A program made the position numbers and the translations under genes. A stretch of 64,000 bases of DNA from Liolophura sinensis (taxonomy: Eukaryota; Mollusca; Polyplacophora; Chitonida; Chitonidae). The stretch covers positions 994,501 through 1,058,500 of the forward strand of contig NW_027017953.1 in the NCBI RefSeq assembly GCF_032854445.1. Reading direction: 5' to 3'. Below the pieces are notes generated by a model. It saw only the letters and a list, made by a program, of their open reading frames with translations. It made no database searches and was not told the origin of the DNA. Below, piece by piece: positions 13,701-35,344 of the stretch; positions within the stretch are counted from its first letter, which is position 1, and every line of letters begins with the position of its first letter.

Positions 13701-16700
13701 GAGTACAGTATAAAGTCAGAAAAATTCTTGAAGAAAGTCCTGTAGACCTTGTACAACTTCATTATCACAAATAATCTGGCCAAAGACTTCTCATACTCAT
13801 GTCAGACACACTTCATGAACAACACCACCAAATGGGGCCAAAATGTATAATCAAATAACATGTCATTGTGTAAATTTTATATAATAAATACATATTAAAC
13901 AATAAATACATGTTACACAATAAATACATTTACAATAATGCTGATGAACCTAATCTAAACTCAACTGTAACATCAGTACAAATATTTATGTAGAGATGAG
14001 GACCCTGTGAAAGTGCAGCCCTTATGTCCCCAACAAAGTGCAGCAATGTACTCACAGCGGGAAGCTGGAGCCTATCACAGGCAGAGTACAGGGAGTAATC
14101 CAGCTCAGTTTTACCGGTCCTTGTGGTGCACTCATAGAACTCAGGCCTGGAGTGTAGAGGGCTGTACAACACTAACAGGAATGGCTCAGGAGGCTCACAT
14201 ACTCTGCAACCCAACAACATAGACATGCAGTTAAAACATGAGTGAGGGGCAGGGTGAGACAAACAAAATTCATCCAAACTCATGGAGAATACAAAACATA
14301 AGCATATAAGCAAACATTTGTGAGGGGCAGGGTGAGATATCAAAAATTCAACCAAAGTCACTGAGAAAACAAAACATAAACAAATGTATGGACATGTTCA
14401 AATTTATGTAATAGTTTGTATCTATTTCCGTTTCAAAATGCCACATGTACTGACAAGTTGAGCACAAGCCAGTTCGCTAAAAACCTGTGGAATGCTGGTC
14501 TACATACAACTAGGGCAATAGGTTTGTGAGATGAGGCTATGACCAGATCTACAATAGTTGTCCTCACCTGTCTTGTATAGCCTGATTGAAGATGAAGCGT
14601 TGACAGCATGCCCATACGTAAGGGCTATAAATGAAGGGCACACCAATGATCCATCTGTAACACACAGACAGAAATAAAGCTTCATTCTTCACAAGGGATT
14701 AGAGGAAAACTGAGATCAGAATAATAAACCAGAAAATAAAACAACACAAACATAAAAAGGGATTCCACATATGATTGTAGAAATGGAAAACATCTCTGGA
14801 ATACTATGATTTCTTGAAAAATTTAAGAATAGATTCTATAATAAATTTTGTGTTAAGGTCTGCTAGCAACCATTGGTTGGCTGTGGGTTTCTCTCAGTTT
14901 TCCACCCACCATGATGCAGACTGTCAACTAGAAGTGAAATAATGTTGAGTATAATGTAAAACAAACAGTCAAATACATAAAATAAATATTTTCAATTTTG
15001 AAATCAACAGCTCTGACTCACATTCCAACTAATGGTAAACCATAAGCTTTGGGATCAGACTCTAGCACTAATAGCAGCTTCCTGGTATGATCCATTGTGA
15101 GGTATCTGAAAATAAATAAAACATATATCTTAAGTACTGCACATTATATACACCTCCAATTGGCTTTTATCAGCTCATGGGAATTAGAGCTTCTGAGACC
15201 CCCAGGCGTAATATTAAACAGATTTGTGAAGCAGCTGTGCCCCAACCGAGCAATGCCATCTCTAAATGACCAAAAGTAAGAATATAACCAGACGTGTGGT
15301 GTAAAGTGAACTGTGCAAAATATTAAATGCTTATCTTCTTTAGCAACTTCAGATTTATGAAACCAGATAAAAACAGGAGATGTTGTATACTATTAAGATG
15401 TTGTTTTAAAGCTTCAAATATACCTTAACCTACTTCAGCCATTGGCATTTTAGACAAGTTATTTTGTTTCAAACTAATAATCACAAGAAATGGCAGACTT
15501 AAGACCCTGTCACCAGGTACCTACCCTGTTTTCGGCTCCCCTTGTAAATGATGCAGACTCATAGGGCCTGCCAGGTTCTTGGACAGTGCCGTTGGGACTA
15601 TGGGAACAGGGTTAATCTGTGTGACCAAGAAGTGAGTAGATGGACACACCACATCAAACTCCACATCACATGTGACCACATCATGGACCATCTGACTACT
15701 GCAGCTCCCTCTGGTGAGGAGAAACCCACCCAAATCTACCGTATCTTTACTGCTACATCTGTGATGAAGACACTAAAAAAGGTTTATAGACGTGAATTGA
15801 TCAGTAAAACAAACATACATGTTCCATAAAATGCAGTTCTACACATCAACAGACTAAGATGGGCGTGAAAATCACTTATTTATATAATTGCATATTCCCT
15901 GATGAACAGATTCCAGACATTACTTTGTCATAAACATAGTTTAAAAGTTTCTGTTACACAAAATCTAATAACTGCATAGCACAAAATAATCCAAATACTA
16001 AATACTCACCTTTAAAGCACTTGTATAATGATCTTTCAAATTCTTCACTTTGGCTCTTGATTTAAATGCCTACAAACAGGAAGTAAACAAATGTGACAAC
16101 ATTGGTAAAAAAACTGATTTCCCTGTCACCAGCTACAATTTTCTCATAAAATAACAGCATGACAAACCTTCAGACAGTAAAAAAAAATCACAAAAGATCA
16201 GTAAAAGGTAAAAGTAGACTCCAGACAATTAAAATTTGTTTCCTCACAATATACACTCATACCTGAAAGGGAACCAAAACATCTCCAGGTGTTTCAGTGC
16301 TAGGACACAGGCCATTCTCACCAGAGTTATGTCCCCTGTCAAACCTGTCTAGTACAAGACTCAGGCCTTGACCATCTGAAAGCATGAAGAGGAGAGGTGG
16401 TGCGGGTAGAGACACAGCACCATGACTGCAGTGAGACACTGATGGTCAAGACACTGATGGTCAAGACAAAAATACTTTACACATGTATGTATGTCACATG
16501 TTATGGGTGCTCCACTTGAAGGTTACAACTTACATCATATTTACCTTGCAACAGCTTAAAGTTCAAACAAAGCAGAACCTTTGGTTTCTTCCGGAGGAAA
16601 AAAGACACCACCTTAATAAAATCTAATCCGGTTTGGTATGCACTGTTATTCGACTTGAGTCCTCTTCGTTACTGGTTAAAGGCAACAGAGCATGCCAAAG

Positions 16701-17462
16701 TCTACACTCACTCAACCAGACAGGATTATGTTCAGCTGTCACACAAACACTGTACCTTCATCAATGGTGAATGAGCCGAGAAGTAGACAGGAGAAGGAAG
16801 AGTCTCTACAGTTGTCCAGGTGACGTAACACCAGCCTCAGCACCTTGCCTGACACCCTCAAGCGAGGGTTCCTGAAACACAACCCGCAGTTGGCTAATTC
16901 ATGTCAAACTAATTATACAATATGGCTACTTTTTGTCGTAGAAGTAAACATTGCATCCCGCAAAACAAAAGTTCACTTATTCAACAACATTGTTTTGTGA
17001 AAAACATCATGGGGAAAAAATTCACGAAAGTCTATAATTTTAAAGAACTGCAAATCTTATGATTTCTGCAAAAACAGTCTTTAACTTGACTTTAGATTTC
17101 GAAAGTTTTCCTTATCATTTTATCCCAAAAAATTTAAGTATCCTTAACATCGATCTACATAACTTTCCAATGTACAGAAAACATCTGTGGCTTCTCTCTC
17201 TTTGATTTTAGAACATTCCAGTCATCAATAGTGCCTGTCCTTCATGTTAAAAATAATGTAACAGTGTCTTTGACAGCAAAATGCATGAAACAGATTAACT
17301 GTTCACAATACAGTCAATGAATGATGGATAAGGTATCATACTTGTCAGGGAATGATGGATAACAGTGATGGCATACCTGTAATAGGCCAGGTGAAGTTGT
17401 GCTGGAGAGCCAGTAGGGGTGCGGTCCCAGAGTATAGCCTTGGTACTGGGGAATTCTAACAT
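6853..17462 (-). CDS. STIL: STIL centriolar assembly protein (15 coding exons)
   Basis: STIL is the scaffold that PLK4 phosphorylates so that it recruits SAS-6 and links to CPAP during procentriole formation. Minus-strand exons, 5' to 3': 17,462(ATG)-17,377; 16,871-16,756; 16,375-16,263; 16,069-16,010; 15,772-15,525; 15,105-15,022; 14,654-14,568; 14,203-14,056; 13,552-13,443; 13,185-13,083; 12,823-10,755; 10,267-10,198; 9,639-9,571; 8,523-8,252; 7,711-6,853. Junction phases agree and the sum is 4,494 nt (1,497 aa; human STIL is about 1,290). Family signatures: LWDRTPTG and HLAYYRNPRL near the N-terminus, [19 protein letters not shown], a WACC segment, PRAMPSPHP (CPAP-binding type), a coiled coil, a STAN motif and terminal RLKQLPKLL. 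The length excess lies in the Pro/Gln/Ser-rich large exon. Least certain: the start codon and the 8,252 donor (GTACCA, weak). Confidence 0.93.
8935..9570. repeat. Intronic minisatellite, about 34-bp unit, roughly 18 copies, starting at a STIL splice donor
   Basis: The plus-strand unit is GTGATGTACTGAGGTGGAGT followed by GAGGACTCACTGTT. On the transcribed (minus) strand each unit reads ACAGTGAGTCCTCACTCCAC. The array begins at the 5' splice site of the STIL exon 9,639-9,571 (ATG|GTGAGTCCTCACTCC), so the native donor is the first unit. Confidence 0.9.
9661..9975. repeat. Tandem repeat, 85-bp unit, about 3.5 copies
   Basis: AACAATACAT starts at 9,721, 9,806 and 9,891, each preceded by ATACTGCC and followed by CTGC or CTAC text, and each unit carries TTACACTAGTGGAGA. 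It lies in the STIL intron between exons 10,198-10,267 and 9,571-9,639. Confidence 0.85.
10755..12823 (-). CDS. STIL: STIL large central exon (low complexity plus coiled coil)
   Basis: This 2,069-nt exon encodes about residues 386-1075. It opens with [12 protein letters not shown], a short block conserved in STIL just after the CPAP-binding motif, then a long Pro/Gln/His/Ser/Tyr-rich disordered part. Near 11,150-11,240 comes [20 protein letters not shown], the central coiled coil that in STIL orthologues mediates self-association and PLK4 binding; here about residues 915-945. The acceptor is TTTTTTTCTCAG before ATG; that ATG is internal. The donor is ACCAG|GTACTG. Open frames on the opposite strand (for example 10,794-11,108) are shadows of this biased composition. 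Confidence 0.93.
13083..17462 (-). CDS. STIL: STIL N-terminal domain exons (1-10 of the coding set)
   Basis: These ten exons encode about 385 residues forming the conserved N-terminal region of STIL. Clear family blocks are the TPTG and YYRNP motifs in the first exon, [12 protein letters not shown] in the third, [11 protein letters not shown] in the fifth, YLTMDHTRK with [13 protein letters not shown] in the sixth, [17 protein letters not shown] in the seventh and [19 protein letters not shown] in the eighth. The tenth ends with PRAMPSPHP, matching the proline-arginine motif by which STIL/Ana2 binds the CPAP G-box. All acceptors are Y-tract-AG; donors are mostly GTGAGT or GTATG type. The first exon can start at either of two acceptors (17,471 or 17,480), both in frame. 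Confidence 0.92.
14236..14392. repeat. Two-copy tandem duplication, about 78 bp, in a STIL intron
   Basis: GTGAGGGGCAGGGTGAGA occurs at 14,242 and 14,320, each followed by related text ending in ACAAAACATAA. It sits just upstream (in gene direction) of the exon at 14,203-14,056. Confidence 0.75.
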
Positions 17463-18069
17463 CTTACTCACCTGACAAAACTGGACACAACAAACAGGGC
17501 CACACTTAAAGTGACATTTACAGTAACACTGTGTCTCTTTGTACCTCTACATTTTTCTGAGCTTTATTAACTTTAAATAAAATTTGTGGAAAATCAAGGC
17601 CATTTTTGAGAAATTCCCGACATTTATAAAGAAAAAATACCCTGCATTTTCAAGAAATTTTGAGAAATACAAGACAAACATAAAATAAACCATATGACAG
17701 CATGTAATATCTTAAACATAAATCAACAGATAAATTCACCTAGCATACCAAAAACTTACAAGCTTACAAAAGAACAAGAACTCTTAAGTATATATATATT
17801 TGATATACTTACTTTAATATCAACACATGTCAAGATGCTTGGATGTAAAGAATTCACATGGTGTTATGTGTTTCTGGAGACTCTTCAGATATGTCAAGTG
17901 TCATGCCTGCCAAAAAAAAAAAATAAATAAAAAAAAATAAATCGAACATGGAAATAAAAACAAGTTAATGATTCCTTGTACATAATAACCATGGAATATG
18001 GAAGAAGTTAAATGAACTGTACATGGCATTTACTGAGGCACTACATGTACCTCATGCAATTGTGATCAA

Positions 18070-19190
18070 GTCAAACGTGATTCTCCAGTCACTTGACATG
18101 TTTTACATGGCATATAAATATATTACTGTAAGTCTCTGCCATCTACATTAGCCTACATACATGTACAGCTCACGTCCATTCACCTGACATAGTTTACATG
18201 GCACATACATGTATATGGTACTGTAAGTCTCTTCTATCTACATTAGCCTACATACATGTACAGCTCACGTCCAATCACCTCATAGTTTACATGGCATATA
18301 CATGTATATATATGGTACTGTAAGTCTGTCATCTACATTAGCCTACATACATGTACAGCTCATGTCTAATCACCTGATATAGTTTACATGGCATACGTAT
18401 AGTACTGTAAGTCTCTGCTATTTACATCAGCCTACATGCTCACATCTAATCACCTGACATAGTTTACATGGCATATATATATTGCTGTAAGTCTGCCATC
18501 TACATTAGCCTACATACATGTACAGCTCACGTCCATTCACCTGACATAGTTTACATGGCATATATACATGTATATAATGCTGTAAGTTTCTGCCATCTGC
18601 ATTAGCCTACATACATGTACAGCTCACGTCCAATCACCTCATAGTTTACATGGCACATACATGTATATGGTACTGTAAGTCTCTTCTATCTACATTAGCC
18701 TACATACATGTACAGCTCATGTCTAATCACCTGATATAGTTTACATGGCATATATATAGTACTGTAAGTCTGCCATCTACATTAGCCTACATACATGTAC
18801 AGCTCACGTCCATTCACCTGACATAGTTTACATGACATATATATATAATGCTGTAAGTTTCTGCCATCTGCATTAGCCTACATACATGTACAGCTCACGT
18901 CCAATCACCTCATAGTTTACATGGCACATACATGTATATGGTACTGTAAGTCTCTTCTATCTACATTAGCCTACATACATGTACAGCTCACGTCCATTCA
19001 CCTGACATAGTTTACATGGCATACATATAGTACTGTAAGTCTCTGCCACCTACACTAGCCTACATACATGTATATGGTACTGTAAGTCTGTCATCTACAT
19101 TAGCCTACATACATGTACAGCTCACGTCCAATCAACTGACACAGTTTACATGGCATATACATGTATATGGTACGGTAAGTCTCTGCCATC
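18070..19190. repeat. Tandem array, about 92-bp unit (78-97), about 12 copies
   Basis: GCCTACATACATGTACAGCT recurs at about 18,151, 18,246, 18,341, 18,508, 18,605, 18,698, 18,785, 18,876, 18,969 and 19,102, with partial copies at 18,430 and 19,058. Each unit has CACCTGACATAGTTTACATGG and TACTGTAAGTCT. Unit length varies through TATA and CATGTA insertions. It lies in the STIL first intron. Confidence 0.92.
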
Positions 19191-21576
19191 TACACCACAT
19201 AAATGCAGATGTACAGAACATGTCACAGCATACAGCTGAAAACTTGGTATGGGAAGCATTTCGCATTCTTATTGTCATGCGGCTGTATACTTAATTACAA
19301 ATATAAAACTACAAGACTACTGCATCTTTATATGACTGGAAAACTTTGAACAATGGAAATTCTAACAGCCTGCAGATTAGATACTAATCACAATTTGCAC
19401 CTGCAGAGATCACTAATTAATAATACATGTATATAGATCTAGATGTAGGATTAAGGGCATGCAGCAGGGGAAGGAAGGGGTGGAGGCATTTGTCGATGTG
19501 CTGGTAACCGTCCATTCACCACGGGATATGAATATATGAGCAGAGAGTGTGTATCCACCATGCAATGTGAATACATGTACTAATTATGATACAATCTAAA
19601 ATATGAACTGAGCTGAAAGGCAAATGAAAAGTTTTCTTGTGAAAACTTATTAAACTGGTCTCACAGTTTAAATTTACAAATTTCAGAATTTTCATGTAAA
19701 AAATGTGTGTGAAGACTCATTTTGTCTGAATGTTACCATTTACAATCCTGCCAATTGCTTACAGCTTATCTTTTCATATACCCAATTTCTCTACAAAAGA
19801 TTGTACTTAGCAATTTTCCAGTCATATGACGAGTAATTAAATGTCTGTGTACATATGCTGTGTCTTCTTGTGGCAGGCGAGTACATGCCACCAAAGTGCT
19901 GCCGTCACTGAAGTATCATGTCTAAGAGACCAGGCATACAACACTCCACCCAATCACATTATACTGATACTGGGCCAACCAGTTATGCTTCCTTGCTCTA
20001 AACTCTCAGGGCTGAGTGCCAAGCAAGGTAGCAACATGTACCATTTTTCAAGTCTTTGGTATGACCCGACCCTGGTTTGATCTCGGGTCTCCTTACTTCG
20101 AGGCCTCCCTACAACAAATCTACTCTGGGTTTACACGTTCAAAACAGCACACTGCACATGCAAGCAAGGCATATTATTTAAATGTTATTCAGGCCTTACA
20201 CAGATTTACTGTCTATCATCTAATTGTTGGTTTATAACACAGCACTTTTAGAAGAATATAAACACCATAAACTTTAACTTTTGATGCAAACACTTATGAT
20301 TTTCTGATCAAAAATTAATCAAATTTCACCAACCCAAAAAAAAAAAAAAATCAAATGGCATTATAAAATGAAACCAACAAAGTCAGGAAAAATGTGTCAA
20401 TTGAAAAATGCTTAGCTTTAAGTGAAATACTCTAGATTATTTCATTTATTAAAAAATGAAAATTGGCATGATTTCACATTAAATGTCTCAATGACAATCA
20501 CAAAAACATGTACCCCAGATTAAAGTCAACTATATGGTGAGATGTAATATTCACTGAAATTAAAAACATTGTATACATCAATAATTAAGATCATATATAA
20601 TGGTGTTTAATTTTAAACATCTTGATGATGCTTGACACGTGCAAAATATAACCCTGACTTGACGCTGAATTTCAACAAATGACCATCATAACAATGTGCA
20701 CATGTTCTGTCTAACAACAATAAAAATTAGCACTCTGGACAGAAAGAAATCAGCAGAAATTTGTGTGAACACATAAACTGGCACAAAACCTCTATGAAAG
20801 AATAAAAGTAATCTGCAATTACACATTTAAGTCTAACAACCAAGACCTCACCAGTGGTATTATGTTGGTCAGAATGAAATACATCTATGTCAAAGAATGC
20901 AAATAATCTCATGCCACACAAGCAAATAGTTAATACTGTAAGTAATAGGATCAGTCTTACAGGTCATTCATTTGTATGCCTTTGGCAGTTAAGACACGTG
21001 TTCCATGTGTAAACCCCTAGCCAGGCTTTTTTAGAAGGGTGTTGCAGTCTACCTCTAAAATGTGCAACCCGTCCCTTTTTGGTCTGGCACAATGGTTATA
21101 GATTTATATAGATAGGTAGAGGAAATTGCCACCCAGCCCCATTTTGAGTAATGTACCCTGTCCCTTTTGATTTCTAGCTAGGGGTCTGATCAGAACAGAG
21201 GTTCTGTTAACTACCTATCAACTGAAAAAAAAAAGGCTAAATTTATTTTGGTCATATCGATGTATCTAACTGCAGTATAATATTTCTGCGATATAGTATT
21301 TCGAATGGTACCTTCACCACTACTATTCTTGTTAATGAGCAAGTCATTCATAATTAAATAATACACTAGAAACTGTAAAACATGTATTTAACAGGTTTCA
21401 ACAATACTTGGTAATTTAAGTCACCCCAAAGCAACGAAACAAAACAGGTGGATAAGAAAATTTGGAAAATAATATTCTGTTTCCACACATGTAATCAGTC
21501 TAGTACATCTGAATCTATATCACTTACAATAGCATCGTGGAGCTGCTGACAGCTGAATATTGCATTACTACCTTAG

Positions 21577-21730
21577 CCAGTTATTTATTTATTTACTGAA
21601 TTGGTGTTTTACACTGTACTCAAGAATATTTCAGCATTGTGTTGGGAGGAAACTGGTCAGTGCCCAGGGGAAACCCACAATCCAGTTGTGGGTATACGTC
21701 TTCCCAACCCAGCCTGGCTTCTGATGTATG
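21577..21730 (-). mobile_element. SINE fragment, minus orientation
   Basis: TTATTTATTTATTT followed by GAATTGGTGTTTTACACTGT and ACTCAAGAATATTTCA matches the 3' end of the family also found at 4.7, 39.9 and 61.5 kb. An internal deletion removes the TTATACGACGG part, and the remainder (GGGAGGAAACTGG, CCCAGGGGAAACCCA) matches the family body. Confidence 0.7.
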
Positions 21731-22587
21731 AGCATGAGCGGACTAGTGTGCATACAAAAGCATTGCAGGCTGACTAAATGTCAACCGACAAGGTACAGGT
21801 CAGAATGTTAAATCAGGAAGGAGATCATTTAGCTCGCTGAATTCACGCAAAAAGATTCAGTAGGTTTCTAGTAAATATATCTACACTAGATAGCTTGACA
21901 AGGGTATGAAAAATTGGCACAAGAAAATGATGCAACTAATTAAGAAAATATGAAGTCTTCAGGCAACAGGTGAAATCCCACCTCAAGCTATGATCTTCGG
22001 CAAAGTTAACAATTTACTATGGTAACCATTTTTCACGTCTCAATATGAATCAAAAACCAGCTAAATGGACACACATTTCAAGTTTTACTTTACGCAACGA
22101 CATCATTAACATTACAGAACTTTTCATTGTGCATCATATATAAACATGAAGGTATTCAACCGTTTATTTGTGAAAGAGGTGTGGTGTGTAGGGTGTAGCA
22201 TGGCTGTCAAAACAGGCAGGGACATGTCAACCGTCAAAATGCGCCAAGTTTGTTGCAACAGTTTGGCATTTTTAACAATGAAAAAGTGTGCTCTAGGCGA
22301 AATAATGATGACACTGCAACACACCTAAATACCCCGTGCAGTCTAACGGACATTTAAAACGCTAACATTAGGAAAACATATGAAACTGTTTGTAATCCGA
22401 AGGCCCCATACGGTCGGCATGGACAACAACCGTCTGCTAATACAGATAAAATTTTACTTTCTGACAAATTCTCACAATAACCATGGGTAAAATTTTCTGT
22501 AAACACTTCTGTCGTTGAAAAACATTTCTCTGTGTCAAATATAGGACTCGTTATTTCCGAAATACTGCACTTAAACCACAAACTTAC

Positions 22588-22720
22588 CATCGATCTCCAA
22601 CAGCAACATTGGCGCTCGCAGCTTGAATTTTTCTGTACCGAGCAACTAGACGACGGAAGTCCCCAGTGCGCATGTTGAGCGGAAGTATCTGTCAATCAAG
22701 GGAAGCGCGAAAGCACGTTG
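22588..22720 (-). other. STIL: STIL 5' exon (probably 5' UTR)
   Basis: On the minus strand a strong donor, GATCGATG|GTAAGT, lies at 22,588/22,587, at the edge of CpG-rich sequence and pointing into STIL. The transcription start is not defined by sequence; 22,720 is a rough guess. An ATG at 22,609-22,607 opens MLLLEID; if this exon joins the 17,471 acceptor the frame closes at a TAA that ends one base before the presumed STIL ATG. The exon is therefore probably untranslated apart from that short upstream ORF. Confidence 0.6.
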
Positions 22721-22910
22721 TGCGAAATACGACACATTGTCTAGGAAATAGCAGTGAAACTTTCGCTTTCTGTGGAAATCGGTTACCTGGAAGTTTCTTG
22801 GTCGGTTAGTCCATTTTGGTGAACAGTGATGAAATCATCCGTTAACGGTTGTGTAGCAAAAATATTGGTAGATGATAGTTTTTTGCGATAGACGTTACCT
22901 TTGACCCGTG
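22640..22910. promoter_or_regulatory. Putative bidirectional STIL/CMPK1 promoter
   Basis: The interval between the divergent genes is CpG-containing in an otherwise CpG-poor region. CGGAAGT (ETS/GABP-like) occurs at 22,654-22,660 and 22,680-22,686, flanking TGCGCATG (NRF1-like half site) at 22,667-22,674. No clear TATA box. This composition is typical of housekeeping divergent promoters; activity is inferred. Confidence 0.6.
22829..22891 (+). other. Upstream ORF in the CMPK1 leader (20 codons)
   Basis: An ATG at 22,829 opens 20 codons ending TAG at 22,889-22,891, in a different frame from CMPK1. If transcription starts upstream of it, it would be the first ATG of the mRNA and could dampen CMPK1 translation. 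Whether the mRNA includes it is unknown. Confidence 0.35.
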
Positions 22911-23076
22911 GTTGGCGTGTTTGATTACAGCTGTCACCCGAGTGGTTCGTTGGGAAAAAAAATCAATCATTGGTAGACCTGCTTTTTGTCTTGCGGCCGG
23001 TAGGGCTTTGGCCAACGTGGTATTTAGACCGGCGAGTCTGTGTGTGAGCCCAGTTCGGCCAAAGCTACAGGGCTAC
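22879..23076 (+). other. Open, ATG-less N-terminal extension of the CMPK1 frame
   Basis: The CMPK1 frame is open from just after TAG at 22,876-22,878 to the first ATG at 23,077, with no ATG. The would-be peptide is rich in Arg, Ala and hydrophobic residues (for example ITAVTRVVRW and LAAGRALANVVFRP) with few acids, resembling a mitochondrial presequence. It could be 5' UTR, a non-AUG-started leader, or the tail of a coding exon fed by an unseen upstream exon. Confidence 0.35.
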
Positions 23077-33352
<10,276 letters not shown>

Positions 33353-33412
33353 CGTAGAAGCACCTGTCAACATCACACAACATCCAACAAATCTGATGCA
33401 ATTATAAATAAA

Positions 33413-35339
33413 ACTGTTTTATCGTGTATTAGAAGCTCAAATCGTGGGAAATTGAATTCTGTTCTGTAGATTTTTAAACTTTGATAAGGGATAGGCTTAA
33501 TGGTATTGTTCAGTTGTCTTTGTTTTTAAGTTTTAAGTTACTGTTGTGAATGATAGAACAAGGGATTGGGATAGAACCGAGATACTTGGCCTCCATCTTC
33601 CAACTTTTGGTGACCAAGGAAGAGTCTTGTTAGACTACATCTATACTCTGATCCTGCAGCCTATAACACAATATAAAGAAATAATCAAATAAATTAAGCA
33701 TTTCCACATATTTGTGTGGCTAATTATTAAGGCATTCACTTTTTTTTTTTAAATTTAAGTCCTTTTTGGTACAGAATTCAGTACTTGTTGCCTCCTGTTT
33801 TCTTAAAGGAGCATACCACCTATAAACATTTTATTTTTTGCAGTGAATAAAATGGAAAAAAAACTTTGATGTTCTAGGATAGCATTTATAGGCTGTAGGC
33901 CTATTAAGTAGGCTGATGCAGATTCTTTTTAGGCTTTAAACATGATCCAAGTGTTGTATTTCCATATTTCCGCGTTAAATACTAATAGGGATGTAATGTT
34001 AGGTTTATATTCATGTTAAACCTAGAATGAAGGAATGGTTATATTTTGAACACCACCCGGGCAGTAATACAACAGCCAAGTCGTGGTGAGGTTGAATGTG
34101 GAAACTCCGCAGCCAGAGGTTGTTTAGCAGCTAAAAAGAATCTGTGACGTCACTGCTTCATCTTGTTATGGCCTCGGTCTTTATTTGCATTTAAAAAAAG
34201 TCTTGAAAACAGTATTTTATGAAGGTCTGTTCTTTTAAGGTGTACATGTATTTTCCATCTGACGTATTGCATGTGACAACCATAACATATAATTGCATGT
34301 TGCTATATACTCTGTAGATTTAGACTTGACATAAAATAAGTTTATTTCACCTAAGCAATTTCTGGTAGAAGGTATGTTAATATTGAGGTCACATCTGATA
34401 ATGGCTTGTGCAATGATACCCAGTTGTTGGAATCACTTTACTTAACGAGGCAGATCATTAAAAGTTTACACTTTTGAGCTCAGGACTACTTCTTGAATGT
34501 ATGTGTTTGTCTACATGTAGAGTGTATGTAGGCCAGAATTCTAAATGTGTTAGTCATGGAACAAGTATTTTTAGTTGACCTTTGACCTGTATGAACAGTG
34601 TGATGTGCTTATGTTGACATTTGACATTACACGATATAAATTGCAAATATACCCTGATTTATGTATTTATGTAAGCGGGGAAATGATAGGAAAGGTGGAA
34701 AATTGCACTTTTGTGGATAATGATAAGTCAGGATAACAGGTGTGTAGAGGTAACCGTCCTCCAGCTGTCTGAAATAAAGCTGCCGAACAACCGACATCAG
34801 GTATGTGTCTCAATTATCATTTAGACTGGTTTTCTCTACCTGTTATCCTGACCACTGTGAAAAAAGTGCAGTGTCCTTGAGTACCAATATTTAGAATGGC
34901 TTAAACTCTTGTAATGGTAAAAACAGATATTAAAGTTTAAAACGAATATCGGCGTATGAGTAAAGTCATGAATGGGTATATTCTGTCAGAGAGCTTGATT
35001 ACAGAACTGCTCCCAAGTGTCCATGAACCTGGCATAGGTCAGGTTTGTTCTGTAGAAGTGTAGAAACTGTTGGTAATCTTAAACAAGGCTGGAGACTAGA
35101 GCTGACCAAAAGTCATATCTCTTATTGAGAAATATGATTGACCTGTTTGTCAGGTTTGGTCAAGTGTCAATCCATGTTGCAACAGGGCCTTGTTTGCTTT
35201 GTGATTTAGTGCCATACCCTCGCCTCAGAGACTGTCTACAGGCTGTCCTGCTTGCCTAAATACCTTTTTTTGATTGTTTTCCTGTTGTTGGGAAAAACTG
35301 GTATACTTTGAGGTATCGGTTAAAGTGCTACTTCAGTCT
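33413..35339. other. Intergenic sequence, no gene seen
   Basis: AT-rich sequence downstream of the CMPK1 polyadenylation signal. Only chance ORFs are present and I recognise no repeat family in it. Confidence 0.5.
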
Positions 35340-35344
35340 TAAGA

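Larger units (their letters stand above)
17481..22587 (-). other. STIL first intron (inferred)
   Basis: A gap of about 5.1 kb between the first recognised coding exon and the 5' exon. It contains the 92-bp tandem array (18.07-19.2 kb), a SINE fragment near 21.6 kb and AT-rich text. I found no further conserved STIL exon in it, though a short N-terminal exon could be hidden. Confidence 0.5.
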
